A stretch of 7,938 bases of DNA from Thermoplasmata archaeon M9B2D (lineage in GTDB: Archaea; Thermoplasmatota; E2; DHVEG-1). Under the pieces are notes generated by a model. It had not been told where the DNA came from, ran no database searches, and worked only from the letters and a program-made list of their open reading frames with translations. Positions 1 to 6,375 of this stretch are shown here, piece after piece (the first letter of the stretch is position 1; every line of letters starts with the position of its first letter). The DNA lies in NCBI GenBank assembly GCA_002900555.1, contig MUGD01000091.1, positions 1 to 7,938 of the forward strand. The letters run 5' to 3'. The translations under genes and the position numbers were made by a program.

Positions 1-1043
1 GACTTGAAAATCCGATACTGGAAAACTGCCCCACAAAATACGTTCATATGATACGTGATGAACCTGAACAATAAGACAAACACCCCAAGCAGATACTGAT
101 TCGAGGCCCCAAGTACAACACCGTAGAGACCTGCCATCCCTAGCTCGGTCACCCCGGAGCTGCCTGGTGTCGTCGGCAACATAACAATGATGAGTAATAA
201 TGCCTGCGCCGCATACGACTCAACAAAAAATGGCTGAAGACCAAGACTGAGAAGAATCATTGATGGAATCATAAAACCAGTGCACCACATCAACATCGTT
301 AGACCACCAGCAGTAAGAAATGATTTTTTCCCCTTGGTCAAAAAAAGAACCATGCTATCGTGGAAGTTATCGATCTCCTGACCGATTCGATGTACTACTT
401 TTATGCTCTGTTCTTTCTTTTTGGAAACCCGGCTGACACGCAGACTGATCCACATCAAGAAATCTTTGGTTCGCTGAGGGTATTTCAACGTTAAGGCAAA
501 CAAGACAATCCCGGTGATAAACACAATGATTCCAATGGTCAGACCATAGCTGATAAGCGTAATTTCGATCCTGTCCTTAAAAACAAAAAAACCGAAAGGA
601 ACCAAGATAAGGATAAAGAGTGCATCAATCAATCGTTCGCCAAAAACCGTCGCTGTCGCTCCACCAGCACTTAATCCGTCTTTGTTCAGTAAATAGATGC
701 GCACCGGCTCTCCACCGGCAAGAGAAGGAGTAATGCCAGCAAGGAACTGGTTTGTGATGACGATTTTTGTTGTCTCCCAGAGACCAATCTGCACCTTGGG
801 GTCAACAATCCTGCTAAGGACCTTTATCCGAGCACCCCAGATGAACCAATACAAGACGTTCAGTCCGATTGCAAGACCAAAGAAAAAGAAGAACTCTGTG
901 CGAAACGACACCTGCGACAGATACTGGATGGTTTGTGCATCAATCGTAAAATACATGATAAGCAAAATGATAGAGACACTGAAACCAATACTGAGAAGAA
1001 TGGAGATTTTTGTTTTGGTTAATTTCTTTTGTTCGCTTGTCAA
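1..1043 (-). CDS. UPF0104 / lysylphosphatidylglycerol-synthase-TM (flippase-like) membrane protein, 3' end cut by window edge
   Basis: A multi-pass membrane protein of the UPF0104 family (PF03706), whose archaeal members commonly lie beside glycosyltransferases and are proposed to move or modify lipid-linked intermediates; no exact substrate can be given. I translated the minus strand by hand: 347 codons stay open to the left edge, so the protein is close to full family length (about 320-350 residues) and probably stops just outside. Hydrophobic segments lie near residues 14-34, 50-70, 138-155, 162-186, 242-268, 278-290 and 303-330. Family signatures are visible: ITPSLAGGEPVR at 104-115, FGERLIDAL at 134-142 and PTTPGSSGVTELGMAGLYG at 290-308. 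The start is the TTG at 1043; an in-frame TAA lies four codons upstream and no ATG occurs before residue 30. No clear Shine-Dalgarno sequence is seen. It is divergent from the radical SAM gene, with a TATA-like box midway between them. Family assignment is firm; the transported or modified molecule is unknown. Confidence 0.87.
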   Translation of the reverse strand, partial: MTSEQKKLTKTKISILLSIGFSVSIILLIMYFTIDAQTIQYLSQVSFRTEFFFFFGLAIGLNVLYWFIWGARIKVLSRIVDPKVQIGLWETTKIVITNQFLAGITPSLAGGEPVRIYLLNKDGLSAGGATATVFGERLIDALFILILVPFGFFVFKDRIEITLISYGLTIGIIVFITGIVLFALTLKYPQRTKDFLMWISLRVSRVSKKKEQSIKVVHRIGQEIDNFHDSMVLFLTKGKKSFLTAGGLTMLMWCTGFMIPSMILLSLGLQPFFVESYAAQALLLIIVMLPTTPGSSGVTELGMAGLYGVVLGASNQYLLGVFVLLFRFITYHMNVFCGAVFQYRIFK

Positions 1044-1087
1044 TGGAACCAGTTATTTCAACGACGCTATAAGTCTCTTGTGGTTGA

Positions 1088-1097
1088 TTTTATAAAA
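1088..1097. promoter_or_regulatory. Palindromic TATA-like box between the flippase-like and radical SAM genes
   Basis: TTTTATAAAA is identical on both strands. Its centre is about 50 bases from the TTG start of the minus-strand gene and about 58 bases from the ATG at 1151 on plus. With an archaeal box-to-start-site distance of about 25-28 bases, transcripts would begin near 1066 (minus) and 1119 (plus), leaving leaders of roughly 20-30 nt. The box could serve either direction or both. Inferred from sequence and spacing only. Confidence 0.5.
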
Positions 1098-1150
1098 GAA
1101 TAAAAAACCTTATGTCCTGTAGATTCTTACTCCTTTCTCAATGTGAAGCT

Positions 1151-2101
1151 ATGAAAAAACTCCCGCTTAACAAGTATTTGCAAACCATCCGATACGCCGC
1201 GACAAACTACCTTTCCCAGGAATGCATCTACCCGTTTTATGCGTCGTTCAAAGTCACCCATATCTGCAGTCTGCAATGCAGCTTCTGTAACGTCTGGAAA
1301 GAGAAAACCCCGGATCTTCCAAAAGAGGAGGTTTTCAAGGTCATCGATAATATCGCAAACTCAAGCATCGTCGTCCTGAGCCTTGAAGGGGGGGACCCTC
1401 TCGTGCGAAAGGATCTTGGGGAGATCCTGCAATACGCCCATCAAAAACCATTCTACCTGTTTTTTACCACAAACGGTCATCTTCTCGATAAGCGACCCAT
1501 GAAGGAGTATGGGAAGCATATCGATTATCTGCACATCAGCATCGATGAAGGCCATGACAATGTCGCGTTCTTTGATAGGCTTGAGGAGTTCCAAAACTAC
1601 GGACCAGAGATTTGCATTCAAATCGTTGTTACAAAAGATTCACTCTCAGCACTCGAAGAAAAAGTAAAACGCGTCTACGAGGTCAACGCCCGCACCGTCG
1701 TGATGCCCGCCTGCCATTTAGATAACACGGATGATTTCTACCCGAATCCGCAGAAGTTCAGGGAAGAACTGCTGCGATTGAAAACACAATACCCAAACAC
1801 CATCACCACGCCGAAAGGCTTCTTAAACAACATCAACAAACCCCATGGGTGTTCTACGTCTTCTGTCATCATAGATTCGGATGGTGGTCTGTTCTACCCC
1901 TGTCGAACCATCGGAAAACATCTCTATAACTTCACGGAAGGCTCTTTTATGGAGTTCATCCAGACACCAGAAGCAAGAGAAGCACGGACTGCGATGCAGC
2001 ACTGCGACCGTAGATGCGGCTGGTATCAGTATTTTGCAACCGACGTGTTTGCCTCACCCCGTTCGCTCTACTCGTCGTTAAGCCCCTATCTCCTCAAATA
2101 A
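1151..2101 (+). CDS. Radical SAM protein with C-terminal SPASM/Twitch-like cysteines
   Basis: A 316-residue radical SAM enzyme (PF04055). The [4Fe-4S] site is the CX3CX2C motif CSLQCSFC at residues 39-46 (C39, C43, C46). The SAM-binding 'GGEP' element appears as EGGDP at 79-83. TTNGH (106-110) and HISID (128-132) match later strands of the barrel. The C-terminal part has further cysteines, C234, C251, C285 and C289, in an arrangement like a SPASM/Twitch auxiliary-cluster domain, so a second cluster is plausible. An in-frame ATG lies upstream at 1112, but it would precede the transcription start expected from the TATA box at 1088-1097; the ATG at 1151, with a weak GTGA upstream, is preferred. 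The GT4 gene follows 72 bases after the stop on the same strand, suggesting co-transcription and a role in making or modifying a glycan or lipid. Reaction and substrate cannot be named: the class also includes peptide-modifying, HpnH-type and MoaA-type enzymes. Confidence 0.9.
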   Translation: MKKLPLNKYLQTIRYAATNYLSQECIYPFYASFKVTHICSLQCSFCNVWKEKTPDLPKEEVFKVIDNIANSSIVVLSLEGGDPLVRKDLGEILQYAHQKPFYLFFTTNGHLLDKRPMKEYGKHIDYLHISIDEGHDNVAFFDRLEEFQNYGPEICIQIVVTKDSLSALEEKVKRVYEVNARTVVMPACHLDNTDDFYPNPQKFREELLRLKTQYPNTITTPKGFLNNINKPHGCSTSSVIIDSDGGLFYPCRTIGKHLYNFTEGSFMEFIQTPEAREARTAMQHCDRRCGWYQYFATDVFASPRSLYSSLSPYLLK

Positions 2102-2173
2102 CCACCGTGATTCTGTGTTGGTAACTCTTATGTATCCATCCATGGTTATCCCCCAAGACGAGATTCGTTTGTC

Positions 2174-3346
2174 ATGAAAATACTCTTCACCACAGAATCA
2201 TACTACCCAATCATTGATGGTGGGGCGATCGCACAGCACCGTATCGTCCATGAGCTTATTAACAATGGCCATGATGTCCGGGTGATTGCCCCGAGTGTAT
2301 CGTTTAAAAATACACTGGATGCTGATAACGGTTCAACAATTTACCGGCCACGAGCGTTTGTCCTTCCTTTTTACATGAACAATAAATATCATTTCACTCC
2401 TTTCCCGTTCTTCTTTGTAAAAAAAATCATTGATCAATTCAAACCGGATGTAATCAATGTCTGCTCTCCCTATCCGATCAGCCTCTGTGCTATGATCCTT
2501 TCAAAAAAGAAACACATTCCTCTGGTTGGCTCTATCCATATCCTCCCAGAGAACATCCTAGCCCCGTTCTTTTCATCTCCGTTGTATCCAACAATGGTGA
2601 AATACACCTGGTCCTATCTGATCTATTTCTACAACCGTGTCGACTGGGCGACCATACCAACACAAACCGGTGCAGTGATGTACCAGGAAAAAGGATTGAA
2701 AACACCGCTGACTCCTATCTCAAATGGGGTGAACACCGCGATGTTCAAACCAACCAATGACGGGGAGTATCTGCGAGAACGGTTCAATCTCCCGAAAAAA
2801 CCATTGGTGTTGTACACCGGTAGGATCAACCAGGAGAAAAACGTTGACGTGCTTATCAAAGCAGCCCCCTCGGTGCTCAAAGAGGTAGATGCACATTTCC
2901 TGTTCTGCGGATCGGGTGGTCAGAAACCAGAGATGATGAAATTAACCAAGGATTTAGGCATCGATGCGCATACGACGTTTATCGATTTTCTTGACTGGGC
3001 TGATTACCCTAATATCTACACGCTTGCTGATGTGTTTGTCATGCCTGCAGAGTCAGAACTGCAAAGCATCGTCACCCTTGAGGCGATTGCCTCTGGTGTG
3101 CCACCAATTGTCGTCAACAAGGGAGCGGTTCCTGAACTGGTCAGCGCAGGCAATGGATTGACCTTTGAGCCAAAGGACAGCGACAGGCTTGCAACAAACA
3201 TCATCACAATCCTTTCTGATACAAAACTACAGAGAACCATGAAACAGAAGTCTCTTCTGCTCAGTGAACAGCATTCGATGAGCTATGTCGGGTCCCAGTA
3301 CGAACAGGTCTACGAAAAAGCCCTTTCGCTTTCAAAAAAGAGGTAA
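2174..3346 (+). CDS. Glycosyltransferase family 4 (GT-B fold)
   Basis: A 390-residue cytoplasmic or membrane-associated retaining glycosyltransferase. The N-terminal acceptor domain starts MKILFTTESYYP with the glycine-rich DGGAIAQH at 15-22. The C-terminal donor domain (PF00534) shows SNGVNTAMF at 183-191, YTGRINQEKNVDVLIKA at 214-230, CGSGG at 245-249 and the EX7E motif between E295 and E303 (ESELQSIVTLEAIASGVPP), which binds the nucleotide-sugar donor. Length is normal for GT4. The layout resembles GT4 enzymes that glycosylate diacylglycerol-type lipids, but sugar and acceptor cannot be read from sequence. The gene follows the radical SAM gene by 72 bases and has no strong Shine-Dalgarno sequence of its own; its ATG overlaps the TGA of a 15-codon upstream frame (2130-2177). 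It converges on the GT-C-like gene with 5 bases between stops. Confidence 0.93.
   Translation: MKILFTTESYYPIIDGGAIAQHRIVHELINNGHDVRVIAPSVSFKNTLDADNGSTIYRPRAFVLPFYMNNKYHFTPFPFFFVKKIIDQFKPDVINVCSPYPISLCAMILSKKKHIPLVGSIHILPENILAPFFSSPLYPTMVKYTWSYLIYFYNRVDWATIPTQTGAVMYQEKGLKTPLTPISNGVNTAMFKPTNDGEYLRERFNLPKKPLVLYTGRINQEKNVDVLIKAAPSVLKEVDAHFLFCGSGGQKPEMMKLTKDLGIDAHTTFIDFLDWADYPNIYTLADVFVMPAESELQSIVTLEAIASGVPPIVVNKGAVPELVSAGNGLTFEPKDSDRLATNIITILSDTKLQRTMKQKSLLLSEQHSMSYVGSQYEQVYEKALSLSKKR
3334..3339 (-). terminator. Oligo-T terminator candidate for the minus-strand GT-C-like gene
   Basis: An A6 run on plus (T6 on minus) lies 12 bases past the TAA of the minus-strand gene, inside the last codons of the convergent GT4 gene. 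Short T tracts without hairpins are the usual archaeal termination signal. Inferred from position and composition. Confidence 0.45.
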
Positions 3347-3349
3347 TGG

Positions 3350-3360
3350 TTTTATTTTTT
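3350..3360 (+). terminator. Oligo-T terminator candidate for the GT4 gene
   Basis: TTTTATTTTTT begins 3 bases after the GT4 stop codon and runs over the last codons of the convergent minus-strand gene. It mirrors the T6 tract for the opposite strand at 3334-3339. Confidence 0.5.
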
Positions 3361-5154
3361 CACGATCAGGTGTTCATTAATGAATGTCCAGTTGACACTA
3401 TACACCTCAGCCCAGTGTACCTCTTCGTTCTCCTGGTTGACGGTCGCATTTCGATAGAGGAGTTGGAAAGGCTCTAATGAAAACTTTAGATAGGACTCAT
3501 TGGTCATATAAACACTCTGCTGCACGTGGATATTAACTGAGGTGTACAGCATGACATCGTCGATGAGCACATGCGTCACAAGAGGATGGTTTTCCCGATC
3601 AGTAAAATCAGCGACACATCCCACCCAGGTGTCGCAGGTCCATGTCTTATTTGTCTGTTCGTAGGTCGCATTGATGCCTTCAGCCCACATCATCTTTGAG
3701 AGCCGTAAATCTGTTGCGACCATCGTGGTATTTTTGTCAAGATTATCCTTTATCCACGCGATGGCATTCGCAGTCTCATTCGGGATGCTTTCATCCATCC
3801 ATTCCAAGGAGGTATACACGGGGTAGACTGCGACCGCGTTTGAAAAAACTAATCCGAAGACGACAAGTGCAAACACCACCTGAAGTGATGGATATGTGAG
3901 TGGTTTTTTCAGCGATGAGGTGACGCTTCCCTCCCGGTTCCTGAGGAAATGCAGTACACCGACTGCAGTGAAGAGACAGGCAGGAACCGTGAGGTATTCG
4001 ACATGGCGGTCGGGGAACAAGGTCGTGTTTATGGTGACAAGAGAATAAATAAAGGAGCAGAGGATGGCAAGTAGCCAGGCTTGGAAGAACCAGCGGTTCT
4101 GCACTTTTTTCAGGTATTCGACACCCGCGCATCCAAACCCGATGAACAACAGCATGGGAATCGAATAGACGATGGAAAGAGGTCTCATCTTAAGGCCGCT
4201 AACCGGGAAATTAACAAATAAAAACAGGATCTCCGCGCAGAGGATAAACACAAACCCTGCGGTGAAATACAGTGACGCGCGTTTCCGCGAGAATATAGGG
4301 TGACATGAAAAAGACTTCCGAAGCGTCTGAATCCATGCTGGTGTGGTTTTCTTCAGTGCAGCAATGGCTAGAAGAAGACTAATTAAACTAACATAAAAAA
4401 GAACAATAACAAAATACGAGGATATAGAAAGGCCGGTGCTCATAAAGGTACTAAAGACCGGTGTGGCGATGAATGTCCAGTAGCTGAAAGCAAGTGCAGA
4501 TGCAATCGTTACATAGGCAACGTCCTTGTACATACTTCGAAGATTAACATGAATGCTTTTTATGACAACGACGAAGAAGATGGTCATAAGGAAGAAATAC
4601 GTGGTAAGATGATGAGACATGATAAGAAACACGGTAGAGATAAGCAAGGGTATGAGATATTTTTTTTCATTCATCGTTTTAAGGAAGAGGTACATCGTAA
4701 GAATCATGAAGAAATGCCCCATGGTCAAGGGTGCCGCATGGCTGGTCTGATACACATGGAAGGGGATCACTGCAAGAAAGAGGCATGATAAAAGAGCAAG
4801 ATCACGTCGTTTCGTCAGATTGTAGACAATGTAATAAAAGATAAAGACGGTCAAGCCACCAAAAACCGGAGCGATTTTTGGCATCAACCAGAGGAGATCA
4901 ACCCCTGTTATCCAATGACCGACTGCAGAGAAAATATACAACACCGGGAAATAATTATACATCCCTCCCCAGCCATCATATTCGTTGAAGATCTGCTTGT
5001 TTTCAACAAATCGTGACGTCAACCCATAGTAAATACCAAAATCACCACCCCATGCAGCGTTCATCCAAGCTGGAATAGACCGCACGGCGATAGCAATCAC
5101 AGTAATCAGAATGAGCCAGAAGTACCATGATTTAAGAAAGTCCCACTGTTTCAT
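3352..5154 (-). CDS. Large polytopic GT-C-like membrane glycosyltransferase with exported C-terminal domain
   Basis: A 600-residue protein (numbered from the ATG at 5154) with about 13-14 hydrophobic segments between residues 9 and 445, then a soluble C-terminal domain at 449-600. The first extracytoplasmic loop holds WGGDFGIYY (35-43) with an acidic residue (D38), as in GT-C enzymes that use polyprenyl-phosphate sugars; FPDRHVEYLTVPA (380-392) resembles the late-TM Arg-containing motif of PMT/GT39-like proteins. The WWDYG motif of true STT3/AglB oligosaccharyltransferases is absent, so I do not call it aglB. The C-terminal domain has seven N-X-S/T sequons (N459, N475, N495, N502, N552, N569, N588) and a cysteine pair (C507, C513), suiting an outer-face domain. 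A GTG at 5175 would add seven residues, but it lies upstream of the expected transcription start and lacks a Shine-Dalgarno sequence; the ATG has GAGGAAGG 11 bases upstream. It follows the GT28-like gene on the same strand. Membrane nature is sure, glycosyltransferase role likely, substrate unknown. Confidence 0.75.
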   Translation of the reverse strand: MKQWDFLKSWYFWLILITVIAIAVRSIPAWMNAAWGGDFGIYYGLTSRFVENKQIFNEYDGWGGMYNYFPVLYIFSAVGHWITGVDLLWLMPKIAPVFGGLTVFIFYYIVYNLTKRRDLALLSCLFLAVIPFHVYQTSHAAPLTMGHFFMILTMYLFLKTMNEKKYLIPLLISTVFLIMSHHLTTYFFLMTIFFVVVIKSIHVNLRSMYKDVAYVTIASALAFSYWTFIATPVFSTFMSTGLSISSYFVIVLFYVSLISLLLAIAALKKTTPAWIQTLRKSFSCHPIFSRKRASLYFTAGFVFILCAEILFLFVNFPVSGLKMRPLSIVYSIPMLLFIGFGCAGVEYLKKVQNRWFFQAWLLAILCSFIYSLVTINTTLFPDRHVEYLTVPACLFTAVGVLHFLRNREGSVTSSLKKPLTYPSLQVVFALVVFGLVFSNAVAVYPVYTSLEWMDESIPNETANAIAWIKDNLDKNTTMVATDLRLSKMMWAEGINATYEQTNKTWTCDTWVGCVADFTDRENHPLVTHVLIDDVMLYTSVNIHVQQSVYMTNESYLKFSLEPFQLLYRNATVNQENEEVHWAEVYSVNWTFINEHLIVKK

Positions 5155-5191
5155 GAAGAGTTGTTCCTTCCTCACGGGTAATACTCATCTG

Positions 5192-5199
5192 ATTTAAAG
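5192..5199 (-). promoter_or_regulatory. TATA-like box upstream of the GT-C-like gene
   Basis: CTTTAAAT on minus is centred about 41 bases upstream of the ATG at 5154, predicting transcription from about 5169. The GTG at 5175 would then lie outside the transcript, favouring the ATG. The gene may also be read through from the GT28-like gene upstream. Confidence 0.4.
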
Positions 5200-5215
5200 C
5201 TATTATGGTAAAGAT

Positions 5216-6313
5216 TTATATTCTTTCTTTGACAATGGAAAGGATGTTTTCTACTGTTGTTTTCACGTCGCATTCCCGTGTAAAACCAGTTCTTTGTTCT
5301 GCTACGGTGACATCGTTTTTCAAGTCCACCATGTCCTGAGTGACAGAATAAAACGTCCCTAGTTCGTTGTGATATTTTGAGAGGTATTCTTGTTCGATCT
5401 GACCCGGTGTTGGGATGAACAAGGCTTTTGTACCAACAACTGCGACATCCATCAGCGTTGAATATCCGGAGCGTGACACGACTAGTTTTGCTTTGTTTAG
5501 TAATTCTTCTCGCAGGTCCTTTGTTACAAACGAGTATGTTGTGAGATGGTTCTTTTTTGTTATTGAGTATCTCTCCGCTTTCCCCAAGGTGATGACTACA
5601 TTTCCGTCCAGTTCCTCTGCCTGTATCAGGAGTTTTTCCTCAAGCATACTTCGTTGTGGTTCAGGACCGGAAATAGAAATCAGATAATCGATATCTTTGT
5701 TCATAGGCCGTTTCGTAAAATCTGAAAGAACACCGACATAATGAATCGAGTTTTCATCGATTCTTTTTAGATTATGTGATAAATCACCAGAAAGGTTGTT
5801 TTCTTTATAATCTGGAACCATGACTCCGACATATCGCTTGAAAAAAAACAAGTTGAACCGTTCCATGGCCCGCTCAAACATCTTTATCTGCAGCGGGTTC
5901 ATGATTCGCATTTGATGAGAGATAAAAAACGAGGGGACCTTCTTACTGTACATATCATATCGAGCATCAGATATGATGCAGTCATAGTGTTTTTTATCAA
6001 GGATCTTCTGCAGCTCAGCTAACCCATCCTCAATTCTTTTGATGAACACAGGCCAGTACATCATGCTTTTTGCGAGAAACTGCCTCGTATTTTCAGAAAG
6101 CAGCATCGGATAATCAGGGATATCAATAAAATGTGTTTCTTTGCCAAGTTCCTTTTTCAACACTTCTAAACTGCGTCCATTTGAAATCACGGTCACCGTA
6201 TGGTTTTCGCTAAGTAGTTTTCGGATTACGGGTAGCGATCGAGTCGCATGACCAAGACCCCAGGAACACACTCCGTATATGATTTCCATATGCTGGATTG
6301 TATTTTCCACCAT
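5216..6313 (-). CDS. MJ1255-like glycosyltransferase, GT28/MurG-type GT-B fold
   Basis: A 365-residue cytoplasmic GT-B protein related to archaeal MJ1255-type and MurG/UDP-glucuronosyltransferase-like enzymes. The N-terminal domain has YGVCSWGLGHATRSLPVI at 13-30, whose GLGHATRS loop is the acceptor or phosphate-binding glycine-rich loop, then VISNGRS at 42-48. ISDARYD (114-120) and VPSFFISHQMR (126-136) are typical of the family. The C-terminal donor domain has ISISGPEPQ (212-220), VVSRSGYSTLMDV (278-290) and IPTPGQIEQEYLS (300-312), matching the MurG 'PGQxEQ' element that contacts the nucleotide sugar. The start at 6313 is about 30 bases from the TATA-like box and would give a nearly leaderless mRNA; M9 at 6289 is an alternative that begins exactly at the conserved strand. 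The GT-C-like gene follows about 61 bases downstream on the same strand, so the two probably act in one pathway. Donor and acceptor are not predictable. Confidence 0.85.
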   Translation of the reverse strand: MVENTIQHMEIIYGVCSWGLGHATRSLPVIRKLLSENHTVTVISNGRSLEVLKKELGKETHFIDIPDYPMLLSENTRQFLAKSMMYWPVFIKRIEDGLAELQKILDKKHYDCIISDARYDMYSKKVPSFFISHQMRIMNPLQIKMFERAMERFNLFFFKRYVGVMVPDYKENNLSGDLSHNLKRIDENSIHYVGVLSDFTKRPMNKDIDYLISISGPEPQRSMLEEKLLIQAEELDGNVVITLGKAERYSITKKNHLTTYSFVTKDLREELLNKAKLVVSRSGYSTLMDVAVVGTKALFIPTPGQIEQEYLSKYHNELGTFYSVTQDMVDLKNDVTVAEQRTGFTRECDVKTTVENILSIVKERI

Positions 6314-6338
6314 GTTAAATAGCTACCGAAAACACGAG

Positions 6339-6346
6339 TATTTATA
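6339..6346. promoter_or_regulatory. Central TATA-like box between the GT28-like gene and pyrF
   Basis: TATTTATA on plus reads TATAAATA on minus. Its centre lies about 33 bases from the pyrF ATG (6376) and about 30 bases from the GT28-like ATG (6313). With the normal archaeal spacing both transcripts would start only a few bases before their start codons, which suits the lack of Shine-Dalgarno sequences on both sides. One element may drive both genes. Confidence 0.5.
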
Positions 6347-6375
6347 GAAGAATCACTATTTCACTTTGGAACTGT

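Noticed and set aside
697..1095. Plus-strand open frame of 132 codons
   Set aside because: It is fully antisense to the flippase-like gene over most of its length, whose family motifs are clear, and its translation has no recognisable domain.
1112..1150. Upstream ATG extending the radical SAM protein by 13 residues
   Set aside because: It lies before the transcription start expected from the TATA box at 1088-1097, and the added residues are not part of the fold.
4549..4788. Plus-strand frame encoding a His/Lys/Glu-rich 79-residue product
   Set aside because: It is antisense to transmembrane segments of the GT-C-like gene; the odd composition is what the complement of hydrophobic codons gives.
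5155..5175. GTG start extending the GT-C-like protein by seven residues
   Set aside because: The predicted transcription start near 5169 would exclude it, and the ATG at 5154 has a better upstream purine-rich sequence. The choice remains open.
5415..5687. Plus-strand open frame of 90 codons
   Set aside because: It is antisense to the donor domain of the GT28-like gene and shows no family features.
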